Notes under the pieces: generated by a model
What the model was told of the DNA's origin: nothing
Databases searched by the model: none
What the model saw: only the letters and a program-made list of their open reading frames with translations
Translations under genes and position numbers: made by a program
Shown here: positions 10,784 to 21,236 of the stretch, piece after piece
How the letters are laid out: every line of letters begins with the position of its first letter
How positions within the stretch are numbered: position 1 is the stretch's first letter
From: Tritrichomonas musculus
Lineage: Eukaryota; Parabasalia; Tritrichomonadida; Tritrichomonadidae
Assembly (NCBI GenBank): GCA_039105265.1
Contig: JAPFFF010000001.1
Coordinates: 1,302,001 to 1,366,000 of the forward strand
Reading direction: 5' to 3'
Length of the DNA: 64,000 bases

Positions 10784-12790
10784 CTAAATTGAAAAATTAG
10801 TTGAAATTACATAAAAATTTGTTTGAAATTAAATAAGCATCAATTCAAATGTTATTTAAAAAATTATAAAAACACTATGAAAATGTTTTTGAAATGCCAA
10901 AAAAGTTTGTCGAAATTTCATAAAAATCTTTATAAAAAATATTATATATAAAAAAAGAAGAAATCATATAAACAAATTGTTGAAATTAAATAAAAATATT
11001 TGTTGAAATTCGATAAAAATTCATTTCGAATGTAATGAAATGTATGATGAAATGGTATGAAAAAAAGCAGGAATTTTGTAAATATTCAATTGAATTCCAT
11101 AAGATTTGGTTGAAATTTTATAAAAACAATGAATGAGACATAATAAATAATATTTGGTAATTTTATAAAATAATCATCAGAATGTAATAAATAAGCTTAT
11201 AAAATGTCATAAAATATTGTTTGAAATGTTATTTTAAGAAAAATTCAAAATTCCATAAAAATCAATTATAATTACATAAAATATCTGTTGAAATTCGATA
11301 AAATATTTGTTGAAATTAGATAAAATATTTGTTGAAATTAGATAAAATATTTGTTGAAATTGGATAAAATATTTGTTGAAATTAGATAAAATATTTGTTG
11401 AAATGTCATAAAATATTTGTTGAAATGGCATAAAATATTTGTTGAAATTCGATAAAATATTTGTTGAAATTCCATAACATATTTGTTGAAATTTTATAAA
11501 ATATTTGTTGAAATCCAATAAAATATTTGTTGAAATCCAATAAAATATTTGTTGAAATGTCATAAAATATTTGTTGAAATCCAATAAAATATTTGTTGAA
11601 ATCCAATAAAATATTTGTTGAAATTTCATAAAATATTTGTTGAAATCAGATAAAAAAAGATGGAATTTGATGAGATAATTGATGGAACTGGATAAAATAT
11701 AAAATAAAATTTCATGAAAATAGTTTTGATATGCCATGAATTTTGGTTGAAATGTCATGAAATATTTCTCAAAATTTTATTAAAATATTCTCTTAAATGT
11801 CATCAAATTCTTGTTTGAACGATGTTAAGCAAATTGAATGGAACTAGATAAAACATTGTATTAAACTCTATAAAATATTTGTTGAAATGTAATAAAATAT
11901 TTGTTGAAATGTAATAAAATATTTGTTGAAATGTCATAAAATATTTGTTGAAATCCAATAAAATATTTGTTGAAATTATATAAAATATTTGTTGAAATTT
12001 CATAAAATATTTGTTGAAATGTAATATAAAACTGTTGGAAATTAGATTTATATAAAATTGGAATTTCATGGAAATTTGAATAGAATTCCATGATATTATT
12101 TGTTGAATTTCATTATTACATAGTTGAAATGACGTGAAATGATTTTTCAAACTAAATGAATTATTATTGAAAACTTCATTTAACATTTCGAAAAATTTCA
12201 TTAAAAGTGTTGATGAAATCATATTATAATTCGATGCAAATTCCTACTGAATGTAAATATGAGCTAGAATACTGTTTTTTTGTTTTGCTTTTTTGAAAAT
12301 AATTTCTAAAATTTATTATCAAATATATTGACCTATATTTCACCATATTTTTATTTATTCTCACAAAATCATTTTATTTTTCAACTTTTTAAAAACCATT
12401 AAAAATAATCAATAGAAAATTATTGAATATATAAATAAAAGAATGAAATTTGGTTGATGATTTTCATCCATTTCATGATGGAAAAAATTTAATTTAATGA
12501 ATATTTATAATGATTTTAATTTCTAATTTGCTTTAGAAAAGGATATACAAGAGTTTAATATTTAATATCATATCAAAATTGCCCAAATGCAATAAAAGTT
12601 TTTTTCAATTACATTATTATTATTCCCAAAATATATCTTGATAATTTTATGAAAATATAAGAATTTTTTATATATCAAAATATATTTTTTTTATGAAATT
12701 ATTATTGGGATATTCTATGTTATATTTGCTGTATGATTAATTGTAAAACAGTTTTGTTGGAGTTTTTATCAATATTTAAATTTATCAAAA
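10784..12790. other. AT-rich intergenic region around the minisatellite
   Basis: Outside the two 22-bp blocks I see diffuse relatives of the same unit (TTGAAATT...ATAAAA) from about 10790 to 12240, then plain AT-rich DNA. No gene is supported. Confidence 0.5.
11280..12040. repeat. 22-bp minisatellite, two blocks
   Basis: The tandem unit is ATTTGTTGAAATTNNATAAAAT, period 22 bp. There are about 17 copies at 11283-11660 and about 7 more at 11870-12030, separated by a related degenerate stretch. Variation sits mostly at the two bases after GAAATT. Since 22 is not a multiple of 3, the minus strand cycles through three frames and encodes a 22-residue period (NKYFIEFQQIFY...) with no stops. The resulting long open frames of 174 and 139 residues look like by-products, not genes. 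Confidence 0.85.
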
Positions 12791-13450
12791 TTATCTCGAT
12801 AATTTCTTGTAAAGACTAACAATCTCGTCAATGCTAGTTTCTCTTGGATTTCCTGGCCTACATGCATCATCAAATGCAGACTTAGCAAGGAAGCCAATAT
12901 CTTGGGCCTTGACGATCTTTTTAAGATCACCTGGAATTCCAACATCAGCCGATAATTTCTTTACAGCATCGACAGCAGCCTTTCGGTATTCCTTCTGGCT
13001 GAATGAATTGACTCCCTTAATCTTCATTGCCTGAGCGATATGGAGGTACTTATCGCCAGTGAAAGGGGCGTTGTATTCCATGACAGTTGGTAAAATAATA
13101 GCACAAGCGACTCCGTGTGGTGTATTGTAAAGAGCGCTGAGTGGATGGGCCATTGCATGAACGAGACCAAGACCAACGTTTGAGAATCCCATTCCAGCAA
13201 TGTATTGGCCGAGTGCCATGTCTCTTCGTCCTTCCTTTTTGTTTGCAACAGCATCACGGAGGCTTCTTGAGATGATTTCGATTGCTTTGAGATGGAACAT
13301 GTCAGTAAATTCCCAGGCACCAACCGTGATGTAGCCTTCAATAGCATGCGTGAGTGCATCCATGCCTGTTGCTGCCGTCAGGCCCTTTGGCATGCTCGAC
13401 ATCATGTCTGGATCAACAATTGCAACAACTGGAATGTCGTGCTTTACAGT
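12791..13450 (-). pseudogene. Iron-containing alcohol dehydrogenase, C-terminal half only
   Basis: The frame encodes the metal-binding C-terminal half of a FucO/group III alcohol dehydrogenase. It has TGMDALTHAIEGY (containing the first metal-ligand histidine), GLGLVHAMAHPLSALYNTPHG (further ligand histidines) and the C-terminal FLAKSAFDDACRPGNPRETS. Family members have about 380 residues; the NAD-binding N-terminal half is absent. The coding identity extends past the ATG at 13405 to about 13450 (KHDIPVVAIVDPDMM). There the sequence changes abruptly into plus-strand BspA-like code. Less AT-rich than its surroundings. This enzyme type is often a bacterial acquisition in anaerobic protists. Confidence 0.75.
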
Positions 13451-15232
13451 TCCACCTCACCTCACACAGATTGGCGCGAGTGCTTTTTACCTTTGCAACG
13501 AACTCAAAAAGTTAGAATTTCCAAAAAATTCAGAACTTCAGGTCATCAGTAAATTTGCGTTCTGTGAAACATCAATTGAGAACGTTACATTTTCACCTCA
13601 CATAACATCAATCGGAGAGAGCGCCTTCTCAAATTGCAGTAAGCTGAAAAAAGTTGAATTTTCACCTGATTCTGAATTGAGAGAAATCAGTGAACTGATG
13701 TTTTTTAAAAGCTCAATTGAGAGCGTCAAACTTTCACCTCACCTCACAAAAATAAATAACTGTGCTTTCGCCTTCTGTTCCAATCTTAGTCACATAGAAA
13801 TACCTGAAAATTCAGAGCTCGAAATAATCGATGTTGAAGCGTTCGGTGAAACGGCAATTGAAAGCTTTATTGTTCCATGTCACCTCACTAAAATTGTTGG
13901 TTACACTTTTTCTGGATGCAAAAAACTTCAAAAGGTTGAAGTTCCGTCAAATTGTGATCTTGAGTTAATTGAGAGCCTCTCAATTTTATCTCAAAAAGTG
14001 GAGCTTGCCAACGGTTGGTGCATGGAAACCCCAAAGCTTACGAAGATACGCATAACACCAGCAAGCAGCCGTTATTCATATCTCAATAACAAATTCTTGC
14101 TCGCGAAATCATCGCCCGAGAGCGACTGTTACGACGTCCTTCTTTTCGCACGCCGGGATGTATCCGAAGTCGTCATTCCGAGCTTTATCAGAAAAATAGG
14201 ATCGTTTGCATTTAATAATTGTGAATTCATCAAAAGCATCGAAGTTCCAGAAGATTCAAAGCTGGAAATCATCGAAAAACACGCCTTTTACAATTCGTCA
14301 ATCGAGGCGATCACGATTCCTGCAAACGTTTCCGACCTCAGGGAGAAGTGGTGCTCAGGAACGTCCAAATTGACAAGCATAACTATTTCTCCAAGCAACA
14401 AATTCTACAAGTATTTGAACGACGCATACATTATGTCAGAAATGTCGCCGGAAAGTGGCACGTTTGATGTCCTTCATTTTGCACGTCGCGACATCAAAGA
14501 GGCGATCATTCCGAAGGACGTCAAAATGATTGATGCCAATGCATTCGACTGTTGCAAGCAGCTGAATCATGTTGAAATCCCTGTGGATTCTGTGCTCCAA
14601 GAAATTGGCAAGTTCGCCTTCTTTTGCTCTTCAATTGAGACCTTTTTCATTTCACCTCACATCACCAAAATTTGCAAAGGCGCCTTTTCAGACTGCAACA
14701 GTCTTTCTCGTTTTGAGATTCGCAGCTTGATACAATTGGTGGCCATGTATTCTCTCAGTCATCCATAAAATCAATCTTCATTCCAAAAGGCATCACCCAT
14801 TTAGGCAAATGGGGCTTCACATGCTGTCGATCCTTGAAAGATGTTGAAATTGAAGAGAACTCTAATCTTAGTATTTTTGAGTCTCATCTTTTTTCTACAA
14901 CTGGAATTGAATCTTTTTACGTGCCACCTCAAATCACACAGATTTCTGATAATTGTTTTTCTTTTTGCCAAAAATTGAAAAGAATTGAAATCCCGGATAA
15001 TTCTGAACTCCAAATTATTGGCGATTACGCTTTCTCTTTTTCATCAATTACCAGCTTGTTCATACCATCAAATGTTGAGACAATTGGCGAATATGCATTT
15101 TTGTCGTGTGATGAGTTGAAGTTAATTGAATTTGCTGAGGAGTCCAAAATTAATATAAGAAAAGAAAATCCTTTTGAAACTTTTTACGATTCCATTTTAT
15201 TGGCCCCAGCAGGTTTAATCAAAAAAATGTAA
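13450..15232 (+). pseudogene. BspA-like leucine-rich repeat protein, 5'-truncated and frameshifted
   Basis: Tandem BspA/Treponema-type LRRs of about 23 residues (LTQIGASAFYLCNELKKLEF, ITSIGESAFSNCSKLKKVEF) run from 13450 to 14730. They resume in another frame from about 14730 to 15232 (ITHLGKWGFTCCRSLKDVEI, VETIGEYAFLSCDELKLIEF). One frame change near 14720 splits the gene. The N-terminal end is missing: the first residues of the open frame (13350-13449) are antisense alcohol dehydrogenase. BspA-like proteins are a very large trichomonad family, many with surface roles. No membrane anchor is visible. Less AT-rich than the surrounding DNA. Confidence 0.75.
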
Positions 15233-15540
15233 AAGAAGATTTATTTAAAAAAAAAAAAGATATTTTTTGACCCCAACGGAAAATACAAAATTTATCGCTA
15301 TTTATCAAATTTCCAATAAAACAGTTTATTGATAGTGATGATTTAATATCGATATTTATCGCCATCGGCGGTTATTCCAATAATATCGATAATATCGTAA
15401 CGAAAATAACCATTATCAAACAGTATCGATAAACATCTCTGATACATTTATTTTTAAAAATATTAGAATTTTGTTTTTCTGATATTTATTATATTTTCTT
15501 TTTGTCAAAGTTTGACAAAATTTTCAGCAAAATTTATAAA

Positions 15541-15897
15541 ATGAGTGAAAATCAGCAAAGTGTCCCTTGCAAAATTAAATCATGTACATTAGTTTATGAC
15601 AGTCATTTTAGATATGTAGAGGAAATGTGTGGGATATGTAGGAAGAAGATAGGGGAACCATGCCGTATTTGTCAGAATAATCATGAGACCGAGTGTAAAC
15701 CAGTTTTGGGTGTTTGCGGCCATTTTTTCCATCAACACTGTTTGTACGATTATTGGAGAGCTATAAATGAAAGGAGCAATCTTAATAGAGAAAATGAAAG
15801 AGTAGAAAGGCATACTTGCCCTGCATGCAATTCATATAGTAATGAAGTAGAATTTCAAGAGCAAACCGGATCATTTGACGATATAATCAATACATAA
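15541..15897 (+). CDS. RBX1/APC11-like RING-H2 protein
   Basis: 118 residues from the ATG at 15541; the longer frame begins at a TTG, so I rejected that start. The Cys/His order is CGIC, CRIC, then GVCGHFFHQHCLYDYW and CPAC. The extra Cys pair in the insertion (EPCRICQNNHETEC) is typical of RBX1/ROC1 and APC11, the RING subunits of cullin-RING and anaphase-promoting E3 ligases. It would recruit E2 to a cullin. Length matches the family (84-120). RBX1 or APC11 identity cannot be settled by eye. Confidence 0.75.
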   Translation: MSENQQSVPCKIKSCTLVYDSHFRYVEEMCGICRKKIGEPCRICQNNHETECKPVLGVCGHFFHQHCLYDYWRAINERSNLNRENERVERHTCPACNSYSNEVEFQEQTGSFDDIINT

Positions 15898-16274
15898 GAT
15901 AAAAAATAGTATAATTATTTCCAATATAATTAAATAAATAGCTCAATATTTAAAATTTCGGAACAATATAATCTTTTGATCAATATGCTTCTTTTAAATT
16001 TTTGAATTAAATGTTAGTTTAAGATTAATCAAATTATTGTTCATGAATAATAAAATTGAAAGAATTTTTATTCGATAATCTAAACTAATTTGATGAAATC
16101 GATAATATTGCATTTAAAAATTGTGTTTCATCCAATGTACATTGTTTAATTGAAGAAAGAATAATTAGTGGGGCTTGTCACAAAAAATCAGCTGAAAAAT
16201 AATTACAAAAATATTGATCAAATATATAATAAAAATATTTATTCATTTATTTCTTAAAAAAAAAAAAAAATAAT
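15898..16274. other. AT-rich intergenic stretch
   Basis: Contains a poly-A tract near 16258-16269. Nothing else that I can support. Confidence 0.4.
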
Positions 16275-16508
16275 TTATTGTATTGATGGAGTAGAACCAA
16301 CTTGTGTATTGGAACTTGTAGTGACCTTTTTATGACCTTCTGGATCGATTCTTACATCAGTAATTGATGTTTTTGTGCGTTGTTGACCATCTGGATCTGT
16401 TTTTGAATCAATTTGGGTTGTTCTCTCAAAAGTTTCACCATTTCTTGTAATTGAAGAGGTTGTTGTGCAAGTCATTGTGCATGTGCAATTTGATTTATTA
16501 TAACTCAT
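16275..16508 (-). CDS. Small Thr-rich protein, possibly MLF- or DnaJB6-like
   Basis: 77 residues from the ATG at 16508, chosen because an initiator-like TCATTTTTA lies 10 bases upstream; the longer frame would run through that motif. It contains alternating polar strands (SSITRNGETFERTTQIDSK, RTKTSITDVRIDPEGHKKV). This pattern resembles the core of myeloid leukemia factor proteins (PGG..ETRK..RDS..G..K) and the polar strand region of DnaJB6. The similarity is weak and by eye. No membrane segment or signal peptide. Confidence 0.5.
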   Translation of the reverse strand: MSYNKSNCTCTMTCTTTSSITRNGETFERTTQIDSKTDPDGQQRTKTSITDVRIDPEGHKKVTTSSNTQVGSTPSIQ

Positions 16509-16511
16509 TAA

Positions 16512-16520
16512 TAAAAATGA
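16512..16520 (-). promoter_or_regulatory. Initiator-like TCATTTTTA
   Basis: Minus-strand TCATTTTTA, with the A of TCA 10 bases before the ATG at 16508. Trichomonas vaginalis core promoters use an initiator TCA(+1)YTWY close to the start codon, bound by IBP39. The match is seen directly; function is inferred. Confidence 0.5.
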
Positions 16521-17192
16521 AATAATCTCATTTTGTAATAATTTTTTTACTAAATGTATCATTTTCATGGATAACTCTTTCTCATTCAATTTTTTCACAT
16601 AAATTTCAATAAATTATCACAAATTCAATAAATTATTCCTGAATTTATATTGAATTTTTCATATAAAAAAAACGATAAAGATAAAATACTTTGAAAAATA
16701 AAATATGAATATCCAACCGCAAATATTTTAAAAGAAGACAAGATTATAAAAAATATTATATCTATATATAATATTTTAAATTTATTTTTAAAATAATGAT
16801 TCGAAAATTTCACCAGAATGATTAATTTTTTTTATCACTTTTAAGTAGATTGTAATTAATTTTCAGATTGCATTAAATTCGTAAATTTAAAGAAGTTTGA
16901 CCATAATAATCATTCGTAAAAATGTGAATTCATTTAATCATTTTGCTGCCCAATTCAGGACCTGATTATAAGTTTTTCAATAGTAGAACTCCATAGCATT
17001 TTCACTATCGTAATTGATTCCATGTTTTTTTGCAGTTTCAAAAACATAATGAACTATATTTTCTAGGTTTGAAGACGATCTCAAATATTGAAACATTTTA
17101 TCCTTAAGTCATTTTATTTTCTTGAAACATTTTTGCAACTGCAATAACTATCATGACTGTTAGAATTGTAATAACATACTGTTGTTTCAAAA
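16521..17192. other. AT-rich intergenic stretch
   Basis: No gene supported. A TCATTTTATTTTC near 17107 is a possible initiator for the ankyrin gene that follows. Confidence 0.35.
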
Positions 17193-18026
17193 ATGATGAT
17201 AATTGATGAATCCATTTTTTCGCAGATTACGAGTTTCGAATATGTCATAAAAGGTTATTGTGAATATTTTCAACCAGAAATCAAACCGTTTCTCACAAAA
17301 GAAAACATTAAAAAATACGGTAGGAAGAATGAATATTTAAAAGAAGACAAATTTCTTGAACGAATGAATAAAGAAATTGAAGAAAATTTCTATGAAAAAC
17401 GAAGAGAAAGACTGAATGATGATTATTTGTGTGAACTGATTCGAAATAACGAAATAATAGAATTCATCAAATTTACAGAACAAAGAAATTTGTCACTCGA
17501 AATTGACATTAAAAAATCAATTTTTGAAACGAATCAACTTTTAACTTATGGAACTGGTATTCAACTGATTGATTATGCATCATTTTATGGCTCGAATGAC
17601 ATCATCAAATACATGGAAATGAAAGGAGTTGAACTGAGATCATCGATGTGGCTTTATGCGATTCACAGTTGTAATGCAGAATTGATCAAATATCTTGAAG
17701 ACAACCACGTTCCACCACCAGAAAATAAATATGAAAATTTTCTTGAAGAATCGATTAAATGTCATCACAACGAAATTTCGAACTACATCATTGACAATTT
17801 AATGAAAGAAGAAGATCTACAAAATAACATTGAAAACAAATATGATGACAATCTTTATCGATATGCAGTTAAATCTCACAATTATTGTTTTTTCACAGCA
17901 AACATGAAATATAAAAACATGTTTCATTATTTATGTGAATTTAATTATTACACACTTGTCGAATTTTATTTATCAGAAGGAGCCATTGACATCAATGCTA
18001 GAATTACACATCAATCATTTAAATGA
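17193..18026 (+). CDS. DUF3447-type ankyrin protein, N-terminal part (gene 1)
   Basis: A 277-residue open frame. The N-terminal helical region (YCEYFQPEIKPFLTKENIKK) leads into degenerate ankyrin repeats (LIDYASFYGSNDIIKYMEMK; LYAIHSCNAELIKYLEDN). This is the architecture of the large trichomonad DUF3447/ankyrin family. It ends with GAIDINARITHQSFK and a stop at the first spacer of cassette array 1. The downstream cassettes read as the rest of the same protein family, finishing in a C-terminal cap at 19150. Whether they are joined to this part by splicing is unknown. The ATG at 17193 (MMIIDES) is the first in frame. Confidence 0.65.
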   Translation: MMIIDESIFSQITSFEYVIKGYCEYFQPEIKPFLTKENIKKYGRKNEYLKEDKFLERMNKEIEENFYEKRRERLNDDYLCELIRNNEIIEFIKFTEQRNLSLEIDIKKSIFETNQLLTYGTGIQLIDYASFYGSNDIIKYMEMKGVELRSSMWLYAIHSCNAELIKYLEDNHVPPPENKYENFLEESIKCHHNEISNYIIDNLMKEEDLQNNIENKYDDNLYRYAVKSHNYCFFTANMKYKNMFHYLCEFNYYTLVEFYLSEGAIDINARITHQSFK

Positions 18027-19150
18027 CATTTTAAATCAAAAGCATTAATAGTATTCAAATCTAACTTTTTCATAATATTGAAAAATTGAATGATTTATGG
18101 AATTTATTTTGATCATTTAATAGGACGGGTTTGATCAAGGCCACACTTGAAGGCCACAAAGAAATTGTTGAACTATTATTGAAACAAGAAGGAATTGATA
18201 CCAACATGAAATCAATTATAAATCAAAATCATTCATAATATTCAAATCTAACTTTTTTATGGTATTGAAAATTGTAACGTTTTATGGAGTTTTACTCTCG
18301 CATTTAATATGGCAGCGTTGATTTTTGCTGTATTTAAATGTCATAGAGAAATTGTTGAACTGTTATTGAAACAAGAAGGAATTGATATAAACACGAAAAC
18401 CATTATAAATCGAAATCATTCATAATATTCAAATCTAACTTTTTTATGATATTGAAAAAATTAATGATTTATCGAATTTAACTCCAACATATAATACGAC
18501 AGCGTTGATTTTTGCTGCAATAAAGGGCTATATAGAAATTGTTGAACTATTGTTAAAGCAAGAAAGCATTGATATCAACATGAAAGACACTTTACATTTA
18601 AAATCATTCATGGTATTCAAATCTTAGTTTTTTAATGAAATTGAAATTTATAATAACTTATGGGATTCATTTCGAACATTTAATTCGACAGCGTTGGCAT
18701 ATGCTGCAAAGAATTGTTATAAAGATGTTGTTGAATTATTATTACAACAAGGAAACATTGATATTAACAATCAAAACATTTTGAATCAAAAGCATTCATG
18801 ATATTCAAATCTAACTTTTTTTATGATATTGAAATTTATAATGATTTCTGGAATTTTTATTCAAACTTTTGATAAGACGGCGCTGACTTGTGCTACAATA
18901 AATGACAATATTAAAATTGTTGAATTATTATTAAGGAAAGAAGATATTGATATCATAAAATCGATTTTAAATCAAAAATATTCATGATAATCAAATCTAA
19001 CATTTTTCATAATATTGAAATTGATAATGATTTATGGAATTTTGGATTTGAATGTTTTACAAAACTGCCATTGACTATGCAAGAGAAAGAAATTATCAAG
19101 AAATTACCGACCTTCTATCTAAAGGACTGATCAAACAAGATAAGCAGTAG
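18027..19150 (+). repeat. Ankyrin cassette array 1: single repeats separated by spacers
   Basis: Six blocks start near 18124, 18312, 18492, 18690, 18880 and 19063, a period of about 185-200 bp. Each encodes most of one ankyrin repeat (e.g. TALIFAAIKGYIEIVELLLK; ALAYAAKNCYKDVVELLLQQ) with no internal stop. The last is a cap (TAIDYARERNYQEITDLLSK) with a proper stop at 19148. The spacers are about 85-110 bp, resemble each other (shared TATTCAAATCTAACTTTTT, with TTATGGAATTT further on) and carry stops in all frames. The spacer at about 18402-18490 contains no GT dinucleotide. Confidence 0.8.
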
Positions 19151-20489
19151 CAAAAGAAAAAAAATGAAATCAAGTAATGAACATTGAATACTAATTTCAT
19201 CTTTAAAAAAATTAATTAATTTATTAACTACCTAAATAAACTTCATTAACTTAAATTTTAGTTTTTTATATATAAATTCATACTTAATTAGTCAATAATC
19301 ATCTATCAAACATATTTATATATATATATATATATATATATAATCTTGTAAATATTAAAAGTAAAAATAAAGTTTTTTCAATAGTTTATTTATATAGAAA
19401 GAGCATTTTTTTATGTTACAAAATTTTTGATAGATCTTCAAATGCAGATTTTTTAGAAAAAACGTTAAGTTCAAATATTTTAATGTTATTTTTACGGTTG
19501 TGGCCACACTCATATTTGTTTTCTTTGGCGAATATTAATCACTCTTCGGCTTACCAAGCAACTATAAAGACAAGCGTTTTTTCCCATAAGCCATAAGTAA
19601 TGACGATCTTGGATTTTACGTTTTTTTTACAGACTTAAGAATATTTCAACTTTTTATATAACATTTTACTTAATTATATGCCAAAAAATGTTTACGAGTA
19701 TGATTTTAATGATGGCATTAATGCATTTGATCCATGTATTCTGCTTATATTAAAGTTTTTCACTATGCATATTTCCTTTTTTACCATGAATATTGATGAA
19801 ATCCTTTTTAGTTTTACTCTATTTTCATGGCGGAATAATTTTATTAATACTAGCTCTATCATTTATTAGACAAAAATGAACAAATTTATACTATTCTGAT
19901 AATTAAGTTTATCCGAATAGTGTTCCGTCACAAAAAAAGGTATTTTTAAAGTTTTAATAAAAATAATCAGGTTTTTAAGTAACTTTTTTATTTTTTTTAT
20001 CCTCATGCCATTTTCTATTAAACCGTCGGGAAAAAATTGAATGCGATTTTCCAAAATTTTGTACTTTTTTCAATTGAAAAAAAATTGAATGAAAATTTTC
20101 CGAAAAATCTGCATTTTGGAATCTATCAAATTTTTACCCATCCTTCCTTTAAATTGTATGTTTGGGTAAAAATTTTTGTAAAAATATAAAAAATTCTAGA
20201 ATTTTATATAATCTAAACTTCATTTTCCTAGGCCATATTTTCAATATTAAAATAGTGAAAAGAGATGAGCCAAAAAGAGCAACAGAAAATAAACTTCATA
20301 ATTTAGCCTTGGAAACTAATTTTAAGAGAAACTCGCTTTTTATTAAATTGGCCTTATAAGGTGAATATAACTTCACTTCACCATCCAAATATTGGCCAAA
20401 CTTTATATATAAATAAATAAAAAAGGTGATCTCAGGCTTCATGCTTGCAGTCTCAATTAAGTCTTTCTCATCTGCGAGTTGCCCTTCTT
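19151..20489. other. AT-rich intergenic region
   Basis: Contains a (TA)n tract at about 19317-19341. The short frames at 19678-19869 and 20162-20359 have no recognisable content and I do not support them as genes. Confidence 0.4.
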
Positions 20490-21069
20490 TGTTTCAAAGA
20501 TCATTTTGACTATTTGATATTTTGAAAAGCATCTTCTCTGAATATGAAATCCTCGATTTTCTCCATCATCCAAACATCATTAAAGCATATTGCTTTTATT
20601 TTGATGATTCAACACATAATTCAGCAATTCACCTTGAATATTGTAAATTCAATTTAAAGCAAATCATCAACCAACTGGAAGATTTCGAACTCGTTTGAGT
20701 CATCTATGAAATCTGCTTAGCAATGAAGCACATTCATTCAAAAAACGTCATTCATCGTGATTTGAAGATGCCTAACATCCTAATTGACTTGGACACATCT
20801 TTGACACATGGAATTGGAACAATTGCTTTCATGGCACTTGAAATATTCGACGAAAACATAATACAATGAAAAAGTCGACATTTATTTATTTGGTGTCATC
20901 TTGTATTTCATTCTAACAAAAGGAGAGATGCCAAAATTCCTCAAAAAAGAAAGCTACGAATCTTTAAAATTACCATAAAATATCAATAAGCTCTCTAGCT
21001 CTATTATCCAAAGATGCTGGTCTTTGTCTCCAGAAAAGCGTCCAAGCTTTATCAAAATTTGTATTTGAA
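20490..21069 (+). pseudogene. Protein kinase pseudogene
   Basis: Remnants appear in order: EYEILDFLHHPNIIKAYCF (helix C to strand 4), HLEYCKFNLKQIINQL (hinge), MKHIHSKNVIHRDLKMPNIL (catalytic loop), GTIAFMALEIFDEN (APE region), KRRDAKI remains, and RCWSLSPEKRPSFIKICI then stop (C-lobe end). In-frame stops (near 20695, and near 20867 where a frame change also occurs) interrupt it. The segment carrying DFG between the catalytic loop and the APE region is deleted. It resembles the kinase at 9.5 kb, with the same GEMPKI motif before the C-lobe. A dead copy of a host TKL-like kinase. Confidence 0.8.
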
Positions 21070-21236
21070 TAATGAAAATTATTCGAATTTCTCCTTAAAT
21101 TTAGATAATTTAATAATTATGTCGATAAAATATATATAATTAAAATAAATAATCTTCTAGAAAAAGGTGATGTGAATACATTTTTTGTCTAAAAATATTT
21201 TTTTATCAACCAAATATAGATCAATTAAGTAAATAT

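Noticed and set aside
11234-12222. Long minus-strand open frames (174 and 139 residues) with a 22-residue periodic peptide
   Set aside because: They are a by-product of the stop-free 22-bp minisatellite. All three minus frames are open and composition is purely repeat-driven.
13350-13449. N-terminal residues of the BspA open frame (MSASMPVAAVRPFG...)
   Set aside because: They are antisense to conserved alcohol dehydrogenase code, so they are not a true N-terminus.
18027-19150. Reading the array 1 spacers as ordinary introns
   Set aside because: No consistent GT or AG at block edges, and one spacer lacks any GT, so canonical introns are excluded on sequence.
20162-20359. 65-residue plus-strand frame
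   Set aside because: No recognisable content or promoter motif. Consistent with chance in AT-rich DNA.
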